From the NCBI GenBank assembly GCA_037576195.1, contig CM075103.1, forward strand, positions 3,224,001-3,288,000: a DNA stretch of 64,000 bases. Reading direction: 5' to 3'. The position numbers and the translations under genes were made by a program. The stretch comes from Phytoseiulus persimilis. Lineage: Eukaryota > Arthropoda > Arachnida > Mesostigmata > Phytoseiidae. Below, piece by piece: positions 53,951 to 64,000 of the stretch (its first letter is position 1; each line of letters starts with the position of its first letter). The notes below the pieces were generated by a model that saw only the letters and a program-made list of their open reading frames with translations, was not told the origin of the DNA and made no database searches.

Positions 53951-56900
53951 CGCGACTCCTACTCGCGAACGCTCGCTTCCGAATGGAAATTCGGAGAGAT
54001 CGACCCACGCTGCTCCATCGGCTCGTTCATTAAGCAGTCCTAGCTCTCGAGAAGTTCCGAGCTCAGATCCCCTGGCACACATACAACTAGAGCTGCACCG
54101 ATCAAATCTAGAGTTTAAGTTATGACCGAGTGCCAACTGTTCCTTTTTTGAGTAGTGTTTTAAATGATGTTCATCTTCACAAACGACCAATCATCATGGA
54201 TGTTGTAGCCAAACAAATAATCATTTCATTCAGCTCGTAACGATCTGCTATCGGGAGAAACCGTCTTAACTGACATTGTGCACACTCTTGGGTGGAGAAC
54301 TAGGTTGTATCATCTGTCGTATTTTACCGCGAATAAAATACTGTAATTCTGGAAAGAATGACCAAGATATCATGACTGACATGTCGAGTCCGGACACTTC
54401 TGAAAAACATGGTTATGCATGCAGGTATAAATTCAGAATCGGAAACATACGTTATATGTTCCACGAAGATCCGAATTTCTGTCGAACACAAAACATGCTT
54501 CCTTGTGGTAACCTCGAATTAGACGGTCTGCCGCAAATTGATGGGGTCAAATTCCGAAACGAAGAATGTTTGTACTCTCAATAGAAACTGGAATCGTCGG
54601 TATGTGACTTGAAGTTACAAGCTGCGATGAAGTTAGCCTGTCGAACCGAACCTCTAGCGACTGAAGAGGTACTCTACTCCTCATATGACCCCCTCATATG
54701 GTCTCGCTGCCCAGGAGCAGCTTTACGCAGAGCCCTGTACTGTCCACGAGAGGAAGCTCCCACCCACGGATGAGCGTTGGTGTTTCTCAAGAGGTTCGTA
54801 ACCACATGGATTCGATGGGGCTCCATTCCCACCCGAATTATAGGCCGTCAATCGGAACGCTTCGAAATCGCCGGAAAATGAGCTTGTCCCATGCATCCAT
54901 GCTGTCGACCTCGTGAGAACCGGCTGAGGAGACAGTGCTGTTTCGAGTGTGATTTCCCTGTAGGGGACGACTGCGGTCGGGGATTCGAGGTATATCTTCC
55001 ACACTTCGTCGAGGAGTCCGTCAACCTCAACGAACATGAGCCGGACGCTGACTCTGTGCGAGAAACCGAGTGACCGGCAAGCCTAGCGGTTGACCAGAGA
55101 TGTGGGCTGTTGTCGGAGACGTGGGTGTCTGGAATTCGCCCAAAGATACGCTCCAACGCCCAAAATGTTTACTTTCACTGTACTCTCCATGAATCTTCGG
55201 GCTTTACCGATCGGAATCAAAGTTTTCTTTCGGGAAACACCCCACGAACTTCTATCCCGAGTCGAGGATTCGAAAATTGATCCGAGGAAACTTGGTTCGG
55301 AAACGAAACGAGTGAAAATTTCCGTTCGTGACCTTTGAAACTTCTCTCCATCCGAATTCTGTGAATGTATTGATGGGGAGAGATAACTCTGAAATGCAGG
55401 TGAAAGTTATGTCAGAGAATCTTGTCAGCTCGTTGTTTTGTTTCCGCTGCGGAACGCCTTGTTGGTCCGGGGGAGTCAGATTCTCTGTCAACCAAACATT
55501 ATACAAAGAAGAATAAATGAGGTGATGTCGAAACGAAAGATCGTTTTCAAATTCAATTGCCCTTGGTACAAGGACTGTTTGGAGATTTTTTGTATGCGAG
55601 CGGGATGAATGCCCCGGAGATAAGATGGCAGCTAGCCGGAGAGTCGGGCGAACAGGGAACTCTGACGGTGTCGCCGATCGGGTTGTCGACCGATAGAGGA
55701 TTATTTGTCGAATGGACACGGAGATGAAAGTAAATTGAGCTGACCGCTGATACGCCAGGAAAGAAAAAAGGATTTTTATTTAATTTGGGTCCGATAAAGC
55801 TTCCGAGAAACATGGACAACGGCCGCGATCTTTCAGCACTGCAAGCAAAAAGTGGCATCAGGCGGTGACGAAATTTTTGTGTCGCTGCAGTCATCCTCCC
55901 ACCAAAGAAATTCAATAAGAGTTCAGACGATCGAATTTTCTCTCTGGGAGGGATGACATGAAGTTCACTTGGGCTTGAAAAATATGAGGCAATCGTCATG
56001 ATTTCGTGAATCTTCGAACAGGGAACGACATAGATTCTCTGAGGTAGAAGAGCTACGAGTTCGTTTGAGATCTTAGACGAGTCGAAATCATCACGAGAAT
56101 ATTCTCGAGATACAAAGCGCCGATCCTTTGTCTATCATCCGGCGCGCCGCTAGAGCTTAATCTACCTATTCCCTGACTTCGAGGATTTCCGTCCTGCAGC
56201 TTTCGGTTATGATTTCCTGGAGCAAGGTCTGAAGGCGAATCCTACTTCAATTGCCCCCCTATCGTTTGTATACTCGACGGCGCACAAATGAGTGCCTTGA
56301 AGTTCCGTTCGAACCACGTGGCGTGCAACACAGTTGCGGATACGCAGCTTCGCCCCTTGGGCCCCGCATAAACTGAAATCTGGCCCAGGCAGCATGAAAG
56401 AAGGGGGAAGGACTCAGTAACTTGATCTTGCTTCGATACTTAGGGACAGGGGGACAAAGCTGTCGCCGTGCGGAAGGCAAGCCCCGGTTATCATTCTCGA
56501 CTTCTCCCGGGAACTGCTCTTTCATGAGCTGAATCTATCCATCCCGATCTCGAGCAATCGTTGTCCTTCAAGCTCGGGGCAGATGAGTGGCAGCAGAGAG
56601 CTGCGAGGGAATCTTTGATCGTCAGATCGATAATGATGGTATCACTAGCCGGATGAGCACGGGAGCGTCCCCGGATCAGGCGAACCTCGCATCTTTGGAA
56701 GCTAGGAATCCGCATCCAATTCAAGTCCCGGGAGGTTCTCAAGGGGTCTGGTTGATAGCAGCGATCTTTTGACACCCGGGAAGCCTTGACACCCGGGAAG
56801 CCATGACTCCCGAGCAAGAGTTAGTGATTCGGAGAGCCCGGTTCCTCTCTTTTTATGTTCCATACCAAAAATTGAGGTAGGCCCTCGTTTCTGTCGGGGC

Positions 56901-59160
56901 CTTCTCTGACCCCCTGGGACAGTTGCTCCAAGTAGGGGAGGATCCAAAGTCTCACTGGAAGTGTCACATTTACTGATGTGCTCCCACGCGCAGAATCGGT
57001 ACCGAAGATTCCGTGAAACGCTCGCCCCCCAGAATCCCGATAGTCCAGCCACATGAGAATCTAGAGGTAAGAAGTGCTAAAAAATTCCTCGCCTCGCTGA
57101 TAGAGCTGAAGCTCGTGGCCACGTTATCCACTCAGTGCTGGGCGTAGAGCGCGCCGCTGAACTTCTGTGTGGGCGGTCCGTCTCTGGTTTGCGTTGCTGG
57201 AACGTCAGCCGAATAGCAATCGCATACTGCGGTTTTTGGCGCTTCGGAGGGTCCACTCCTGGGCAGGCTCAAACTCGCACTCAGATCAGCGATTCGAGAA
57301 CCACTCGCAAGTTTCGCAGGTTATTTTTCACGCGGTGTGCAATCGAGCGCCTGATTCGATCTTCGTTTCTCGGCTTGTCATCGATGAGCTTACAAACAAA
57401 TTATCGGATCGGCACGGAACGATCGCTCCCGCGGAAAATAGGCGGCGGTCCATCATAGGCGATGAACGCTCACGCGTTTGTCGACACAGGTGCTGGCGGA
57501 GTGAAGCCTCAAAGATTGACCTCATGTTGGCATTCGGAGACATGTTCCATGTCCCATCTCAGGAGTTCATCATTACTGAGATAAGCTCGAATTTCCCAAT
57601 AGGTCCGCCACCGCAGATGTTTCACTTTTGAAAACACTTGGTCTTGTCTGAATTCTGTGCCCCGGGGTGTAAGCGACAGCTCATGTGGCTGGACTCTCTG
57701 GATTCCGAACGATGCCCCCTGATACACGGGTCCCCGAGAGCCCGCGACCCTGAGGCATTTTTCAGCCGTTTCTGACCCGTTACCAAGGCGCTCCTGAAGC
57801 TTATCGGGACGATCTCCTCCGATTGATCCAAGTGCGAACTCTAGATTCCAACTTCAACTGCCGTTGCGTCCGCGCCTCGCCATCGAACCATCTGACGGAC
57901 CACCCGTGAAGTTTCCTGGGATCTGACAAGTAAGCTCATCATCGACATTTTCGTTCCGAATGACTGGTGAAAGTGAACCAATGTCGACGTCTCGGTCGAG
58001 ATAGATGCCTGCAACGGATTCGGTCACTTCGCGTCCCCGCCCTCCTGACCATCGTTGACTTTGTGTCGGTCAATGTCCAAGGTGGCGGGCCCGCTCTGTT
58101 CGATCGAGAGATCGGATGGTCTGCAAAATCGGCGTGGGAAATTGGAGGGAATCGTCGGGAGGAAAATCCGCTTCAGCTCATCAGCCGGTTCAAGCTGCGA
58201 GAAAAGCTGACTCCTTTTTGAGAGAGCTCATCGTTCCGATTTTAGTTTCAGATTGCGGTCCCACGGAGAGCGGAGCGTCCAAAGGGTTGAGCCGAGTTGA
58301 GTTTCAAAACATCCCGAGCGGAGGCTTAATAGCTTGCCTCGTTAGCGGCAGCTTCAGACCCCGAGCCGAGCTGGAGAAAGTTGGTTACTCGAAGCGTACT
58401 TCAAGAATGATACAGCTCGCTCAGCCTCGGGGGAGAGGAGTGGGGGAGGTTCTCGAATCGGGATTGATATTTGGAATGAAAGTAGCCTTCTTCAACGATC
58501 TCGACGGCGGGCAACTACTGCTGACGACAGCTGGTCCGCCGAGCGGTGCCGATTCAGGTGTCCGGCGCGCAGACGATGAGGTCCTGCGGAAACCAGCTGC
58601 ATCCCGGAGATCTTAATATTTTCGGAACTCAGAGATGTTTGGCACGTGAACGAGGTGTCAATGCTGCATTCGGAGAACTAGAAATAAGCCTATCGTCTCT
58701 CCAATTCCGAGGGATAGAAAGCAAGCACCTTTGCACACGCTCTCGGCAGGTAGGAAGCATTCGATACTTGAGTGCCTCTGTTCAGGGGCTAACGACCATG
58801 GTTGTCGAACTACCAGAAGAAATGGAGGGCCAGTTCTCCGAAGATCGTTGAATTTATTGCCGCCGCTTTCGAAAACCCAGCTTGGAAGGAAAACTCGGCT
58901 CTCTTCAGGGAACTCTCTCGGAAATAACGCTCCGCGCTCTCGGAACGTCTGACGCCTCCCTGCATCACATCTCTGCCTTCGACGAGGGTCGCTAGCGCTC
59001 GAAGCAAGTCCAAAAGCGCCCTTGCCGTTGGGAAGGGAATCTCGCTCATCGGTGACGATTCAAGGCATTCGAAGCGGAGGTTTCAGACTAAGCACTGGAA
59101 AGCGATGTTTTCTTTGAGGAGACGCGAGCGAGCAGCTCGGAGACTTGCTCAAAAGTGTAT
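53951..59160. other. Gene-poor stretch
   Basis: About 5 kb with many short open frames on both strands and no recognised family. The stretch at 54200-54600 is AT-rich. Frames at 54723-55156 (minus), 55252-55719 (minus), 56702-57054 (minus), 57167-57631 (plus) and 58116-58616 (plus) are the longest; none shows a domain or credible splicing. Old transposon debris is possible around 56.2-57.1 kb. Confidence 0.4.
56769..56802 (+). repeat. Perfect 17-bp tandem duplication
   Basis: Two adjacent identical copies of TTGACACCCGGGAAGCC, followed by a decayed third copy (ATGACTCCCGAG) to about 56815. Each copy holds a CCCGGG palindrome. Confidence 0.9.
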
Positions 59161-59166
59161 TTATTA
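59161..59166 (-). terminator. Polyadenylation signal of the LIM gene
   Basis: Minus-strand AATAAA, 143 nt past the stop of the two-LIM gene. Confidence 0.6.
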
Positions 59167-59308
59167 CGATGCTATTTGTTTGGAACTAGCATACGAAAAC
59201 TTGTTTTAGAACGCTTCACCTTGATAATAAGATCTATTGTCGCGAGGTTTCACATCTCATTAGAGTCTGCGCTGCCTCGCTCTTTATAGTTACTAACCGC
59301 GAAGTTGT

Positions 59309-61632
59309 TTACATAGAATTAAGCCTATAGCGCGTCGGTGATTTCCTGGGTATGCGGTTCCTGCTGACTTTCAGATCCAAAAAGCAGGTTTTGCAATAAG
59401 GTTGCTTCCCGTCGCTGAAAAATGAATCCAGCCCATGTCATTTTGACCGCATTGATCGCCACCTCAGGACTTGGAACTGAGCTTACTCAGTCCGAACTCG
59501 GCGAGAAATTCTAACACTCACTCGCGGAAGGTTCGAGGGTTGAGCCGGGCTTTGCAAGTGGAGCAGCGGAAGCACCGTAGGTGATAGACCTGATGCAGGC
59601 AATCAAAACGATCCATCGGGAAGACCTCCGTTCTACAAATGCAGCAGATGTTCCTGATTCTCCCTGGATTCCGGAAATGAATTGAGTTAGGGTTTTTTTT
59701 TTCCCGCGGCTCGCCTATGTTGAACACGGAATTGATACTCTGTGGGTCTGGGATGGTACCTTCTGGGGCTTTCTGGAAAATGGCCCGGATCTCTTGGAAC
59801 GATTGAAGCTTGCCGACACGGCGGCCACAGGACTCCAAAGAGTAATCTGAGGGAGTTGAAGCACAGGTCAACAACCTCGATCATCGGAAGCAAGATTGGG
59901 GGTTGGTCGCCCCCGTCGCCCCCGTCGCCGGGTTATCTTGAGCCAGCTCACCTTGAGGAGGAACTGTCCGTGAGAGATCACTCGGGGTGTAGGCGCTCTC
60001 CTCGCAGAAGCTCGACGGAGGGCGATCACAGCTCACGAAGCATTGCGTGCTTTGCGGGATGGGTGTCGAGGACTGCGGTACGGGCGAAGGAGAACTGCAA
60101 AGCTCCGCCTCGCGAGCGGGGTCGATCTCTTCCTTTTCGTCGGAACTGCGAAACGATCGGAATTCTACCGAGCTGTTTGACTGATTGGACTGGAAGATTT
60201 GGAGGGAAGTCTCGTCAGCGCTCGTCGAATCGATCGGAGCAAAATCAGCCCGAGTGAGATGAGGAGATGTCCCGTACTCACGTCACTGTACTTTTGATTG
60301 GAAATGCTGAGCGCGTCGATGCCCGCCGGTGCTTTGTATAAGTCGGAGCAGCTACTGGTTCGTCGAAGTCCGCGCTGGCTCCGTCGCCATTCTTCAACGC
60401 TGAGCGCGGTCTGCATGTCCTCGAGGCGCGCGGCGGCCGACGAGACTCCTGCCCGACTCGTTCCGTCCCCCTCCAAATTCTGGTCCTCCTCAACGCACTC
60501 TGTCTGTGGGGGGCTATCGGAAACAACATCCTCCCATTCGTTAACTGCGACAACCGTGAATTTCTCATCAACGATCATTTTCTCACGGCTCTCAATTCCG
60601 ACAGCGAGCGCTCCGTCCTGGGTCTGCGACGGCGGGACTTCCGCGTTCAGAGCAGCTCCCTCCATGGCTTGCGCGATCTGCGCTTCCACCGATCCCTCCG
60701 CGCTTTGCTGAACGGGATCGGCATACACAGCTCCGACAGCCATTACGCGGGCCGGTGTGGGAACGCTCGAGGTCTTTGTCAGGTTCGCCACGAGGTTCTC
60801 AACGTCCTGGGGGGTTCCACTCTGAGCGAACGCCAGCTGTCTCGGTACTCGGTAGAAGGCGTTCTTCTCGACGGCGAATTTCTCGGTTCCGGGATGCCCA
60901 ACGTCGGAGAGGAGACGGGCATTCGATTCGGGTTTTATCACGGGCGATAGAAAACATACTCGGCGCTGTCTGCAATGAGAGCCCTCTTGAGTCATGAATC
61001 TCACGAATCGCATGCAAATCGATCGAACCTTTGACAGGGAACACGCACTTGTTGCTGAGGCCCTCTCCCTTCTGCAGAGACTTGAACTCTTCCACGAAGT
61101 ATTCGCGCCGCGGGTAGCAGTCGTCGCACAAAGCGATTTCGGGTAACCTGCGAGGAGACGGAGACAAGGCCATTTGAGAACAGACTCGTTCGGAGTGCGG
61201 AGCCGTCGACATCGGAGACTTCCTGACTTTGACGACGGTTCCGTGTTTGTGTGACAGGAGCAAAAACACAGCAACTCACAGATGGTATTTACGTTCTTCG
61301 ACGAGTTCTCTGTGACACCCGTAACATCGGAAGCAATGAGCACTGTGCCAGAAAAGCGAGCCATGGTCGACTTCTTGTTCTTCTCCGGGGAAGACGATAT
61401 GACCACAATATTCACAGATCGGGTATTGATCTGTCGATAGTAAACGTCGACGGGCACAATCATGTTCCGTTGTTTCTTCTTCGAGCTTCGTAGATCCGAA
61501 TCTCAACAACGCTTTCTACTTCGGAATTCACTCATAGAGGTGAGAAGGTGGAATCACGAACTCACCGTAGTAGTCTTCCGCACTTCGATAACGCGTTGCG
61601 TTTTCCGATGACGCTTTCATGCCCGAAGCCAT
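59309..61632 (-). CDS. Two-LIM-domain protein with long disordered linker
   Basis: Exons: 61632-61566 (MASGMKASSENATRYRSAED), 61511-61280, 61147 to about 61005, about 60985-60282, 60189-59952, 59846-59522 and 59414-59309. First LIM, split by an intron: CEYCGHIVFPGEEQEV, WHSAHCFRCYGCHREL, then ALCDDCYPRREYF. A long Ser/Ala/Glu-rich linker follows (EEWRRSQRGLRRTSS, for example). C-terminal LIM: CCICRTEVFPMDRFDC, VYHLRCFRCSTC, then PYCKTCFLDLK after an intron; all zinc ligands are present. The last domain resembles the EPLIN/LIMA1 type, suggesting an actin-linked or scaffold role, which is inference. The step from the first LIM to the linker changes frame near 60970-61005 without a credible intron (only 19-33 nt), so one base may be wrong. 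An upstream in-frame ATG near 61692 is an alternative start. Confidence 0.8.
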
Positions 61633-62237
61633 CCTGCTTGTTCCGCGGCCGGTTCCAAAGCTGTCATGCGGGCAGATGGACGTCAACATTCGGGAACGTT
61701 GTGTTGTGAGGTTTAGTCGCAGCATGCATTTTCGGAGGTTGTACTCCCAATAACCTCCACCCCTTGTCTCGTTCAGCACGGGAAAAGCGGGATAGACCAA
61801 TTTGACCCTCAAATACATGAATCAGTTGGTTCTTTGGAGGGGTCACGCGTGTATAAATTCTTGTGGAATCCCGCGCGGGTTGTCTGAGTTAAGAGCCCTC
61901 CCATCAGAACAGGAGGGGAAACGTTGCACGTTGACCCGCGAAGAAATTCTGTATCCGATGCGATGAGTCGCACACGGGATGCTCAAAAAACTCATCGGAG
62001 CGTCCGTTGGAGCGAAATGCACAGAAGTCGCTCGTGCGTGTTTTCCGTCTCTTATCGGGTGGATTTTCTTCCGATTTGTTATACTTTCGAGAGATCGGGG
62101 CGTGGATTTGTTTCTGACTCATCTCCCTTGACATTCTCTGATAATAATTCTAGAAACGAGCGGGCAGCCGGACGACCGAGCGAACCAGAAAGAGCGCTTC
62201 AGCCCTCCAGGGGCGGAGCGCGCGACGATGACACTCG

Positions 62238-62245
62238 TATATAAG
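62238..62245 (+). promoter_or_regulatory. TATA box of the cuticle protein gene
   Basis: TATATAAG followed about 15-25 bp later by an ACAGTTG initiator-like motif near 62259. A noncoding first exon would end at the GAG/GTACGA donor at 62298, and the ATG lies directly after the TTGCAG acceptor at 62418. TATA promoters with a short first exon are typical of arthropod cuticle genes. Confidence 0.75.
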
Positions 62246-62418
62246 TCGGCAAACGTTGACAGTTGATATCAATTCAAGCTCCACGATCTAACTTCGAGGT
62301 ACGAGATGGGAAGCCTCAGCTAGAGCGTGAAAACTGAACTCGTGGAGTGTCATTGCCGACCTCCACAGTCCCCCGGGTTAGAGATAGGCTCCTCAAGCTT
62401 TCTAACTCTGACTTGCAG

Positions 62419-63560
62419 ATGATTCCCGTTCTACAACTCGTTGCTTGCACCCTGACCTTCTCCCAGGTCCTCAGCTCGGTGTACTTCTACGGACCACACC
62501 AGAATCCAGTGTCGATCTATTCACCCTACGACTACTACTACGTCCGGAATCTGCACAGGGTCAACTGGGCGCCGCCCGTCGATGCGCCAGGCGTAGTCAC
62601 AGCACCCCACGTTCCACCTCCTGTGATCAGAAGCCACTTCATCCCCACGAACACCATCGTTCGAGCTCCGCTTGCCACCCCGATCGCCGCACAGTCTCCA
62701 CCAGCGATTGCAGCTCCGATCACAGCCCAAGCCCCAGCACCGATCGCTGCGCCCATCGCAGCTCCGATCGCCGCCCCCATCGCAGCTCCGATCGCCGCCC
62801 CCACTACTCCCCAGGAGGGCTACTCTTTCAGGTGAAACGGGAGAATCGATGGAGAGGATATTTTCGGAAGAAGTTCCGAGGAGAAATAGATTTTATCGAG
62901 GAGCTTGATTCCAGTTATGACATCGAGGCTCCTGACGGACGCCAGGCCCGCCAGGAAACTGCTGACGCCTCCGGAAACGTGCGCGGTTCTTATTCGTTCA
63001 GCCTGAACGATGGCCGTCAAAGAATCGTCAATTACACCGCAGGTCTGTATAATGACGTCGTTGGCATCCAATATCCGTCCACATATATTCAGTTAACTAC
63101 GTAGTTGCATCTCGAGGCTGCTATGAACACGTTGATCAGAACGGTAGAGTGACTCAATCTCCGAGGAGTTTGTTTCGAGGCAAGACAGCTTGTTGCAGAC
63201 CTTGATATCCGACTCGTGTATGAGTCTCGTGTTGTGTTCTCAGGTGCCGATGGATTCAAAGCCATCGTTGACACGAACGAGCCGGGAACCGAACAGAAAA
63301 ACCCCGCGAACGTTATTATCGCAAACTCCGCTCCTCTGCCACAAGCTCCAGCGAAAGTACCCGCGGCAAGAGGTGAGTCGCTTTTCGAACTTCGACTCTG
63401 CTCGACACCGTCTCAGCCTACTCCTTCCGTCGATAATCTCCACTCATCCCGCAACTCAGTGTCGTTCGTTGATTCCACAGCTCCCATTGCATCAGCCCAA
63501 GCGCCGAAAGCAGCGCAGTCGGCTCATCCCGCCCCCTCGCCCGGTGGATACGATTGGTGA
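62419..63560 (+). CDS. RR-2 cuticle protein (chitin_bind_4)
   Basis: Structural exoskeleton protein that binds chitin through the extended Rebers-Riddiford consensus. Exons 62419-62831, 62915-63042, 63244-63372 and 63481-63560 join in phase to 249 residues. Signal peptide MIPVLQLVACTLTFSQVLSS. A Tyr-rich segment (YSPYDYYYV) is followed by a proline region with an AAPI repeat (about 62700-62810). The RR-2 domain reads EGYSFSYDIEAPDGRQARQE, then GNVRGSYSFSLNDGRQRIVN, YTAGADGFKAIV and TNEPGT, close to the RR-2 consensus. The C-terminal tail is Ala/Pro-rich and ends GGYDW. Regulation is likely tied to moulting, which is inference from the family. Confidence 0.96.
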
Positions 63561-63646
63561 TTCCGAACTGTGATTCCGAATCGTTAGCTTATTGACATGA
63601 TCGGAACGTCATTCTCTATCATTATAGACGATAATCAATGGAATTC

Positions 63647-63652
63647 AATAAA
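63647..63652 (+). terminator. Polyadenylation signal of the cuticle gene
   Basis: AATAAA 87 nt past the stop. Confidence 0.75.
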
Positions 63653-63757
63653 ATTAGTCGCGCAGCTCGAACTGAAGTGGATTTATTTGAGATGTATGAA
63701 GGCCTAGTGAAATGAAACTCCTGTTCGAAGTGAAGCTCATGGCTCGGCATTGAAAGT

Positions 63758-63994
63758 TCAAGAGCTCCCCGGTTCTCGCTCGAACTCGAGTCTTCCGAGC
63801 GAGGGATAGTGTTCCGAGCTATGTGTAGCGCCCAAACTCGGGAACAGGAAATACACGTTCGGCGACATTTTGTGACACGCGTGATGTCCGGCTTCGAACG
63901 TGCTAAAAAAGAATAATATCAAGAGAGCGCGTTGGCTCCATTCTATTAGAGAAGCCATCTGAGCTATCAAAGCGCGTGTTTGGTATCCAACCAA
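63758..63994 (-). CDS. Possible 3' end of a gene running off the window
   Basis: A minus frame opens at the right edge and closes at 63758. A TTTTTTAG acceptor near 63902 would start a last exon reading TFEAGHHACHKMSPN...FEREPGSS. The frame upstream of that acceptor (YQTRALIAQMASLIEWS) may be intron. Product unknown. Confidence 0.2.
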   Translation of the reverse strand: MVGYQTRALIAQMASLIEWSQRALLILFFFSTFEAGHHACHKMSPNVYFLFPSLGATHSSEHYPSLGRLEFEREPGSS

Positions 63995-64000
63995 ATATTG

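Noticed and set aside
58810..59049. 79-codon minus frame downstream of the LIM gene
   Set aside because: It lies past the LIM poly(A) signal, contains an AATAAA itself, and shows no motif.
60165..61463. 432-codon minus frame as one exon
   Set aside because: Its upper part runs out of frame through the first LIM domain and through clear introns. Only the part from about 60985 to 60282 is taken as coding.

Overview
Nuclear DNA of an arthropod. The coding regions are split by short GT-AG introns (mostly 60-150 nt, a few over 1 kb), the genes are eukaryotic housekeeping genes on both strands, and a Rebers-Riddiford cuticle protein sits at the right end. Compact introns, roughly balanced base composition, a secreted inhibitory-type serpin and the divergence from insect orthologues make a chelicerate, perhaps a mesostigmatid or phytoseiid mite, my best guess. 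That placement is inference; no rRNA, mitochondrial gene or other marker is present to fix it.

Layout. 0.3-1.4 kb (-): MMADHC (cobalamin trafficking). 4.0-6.1 kb (+): a CTTNBP2/nausicaa-type coiled-coil protein. 7.7-10.3 kb (+): a secreted serpin. 11.0-12.1 kb: two decayed non-LTR retrotransposon tails, the second with a poly(A) tract. 12.8-15.0 kb (+): gamma-tubulin. 16.1-22.4 kb (-): FAM135 with its C-terminal lipase-like domain. 22.5-27.0 kb: two unrecognised genes, one serine-rich (-) and one single-pass membrane protein (+). 27.8-30.5 kb (-): ATG101. 31.3 kb: a pogo/Tigger-like remnant. 32.4-35.9 kb (-): VCP/TER94. 36-39.9 kb: gene-poor. 39.9-41.6 kb (+): kynurenine aminotransferase, tail-to-tail with phafin (PLEKHF, 42.0-45.7 kb, -). 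Phafin is head-to-head with RNASEK (46.0-46.6 kb, +). 47.5-49.3 kb (-): an XK-related scramblase-family protein. 51.7-53.7 kb (+): ING3. 53.7-59.3 kb: gene-poor. 59.3-61.6 kb (-): a two-LIM-domain protein. 62.2-63.6 kb (+): the RR-2 cuticle protein with a clear TATA promoter.

The genes do not form one pathway; this is an ordinary euchromatic gene cluster. Several concern endolysosomes and autophagy (ATG101, VCP, phafin, RNASEK), but that is probably chance. I found no new system. The most notable property of the window is a scatter of single-base insertions and deletions, often at short homopolymers, that break otherwise conserved exons in MMADHC, the CTTNBP2-like gene, the serpin and gamma-tubulin. 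VCP, ATG101, phafin, RNASEK, XKR, ING3 and the cuticle gene read cleanly, as does most of FAM135. Consensus error in part of the assembly is the likeliest cause. All exon borders below were set by hand from splice motifs, reading frame and remembered family sequences.
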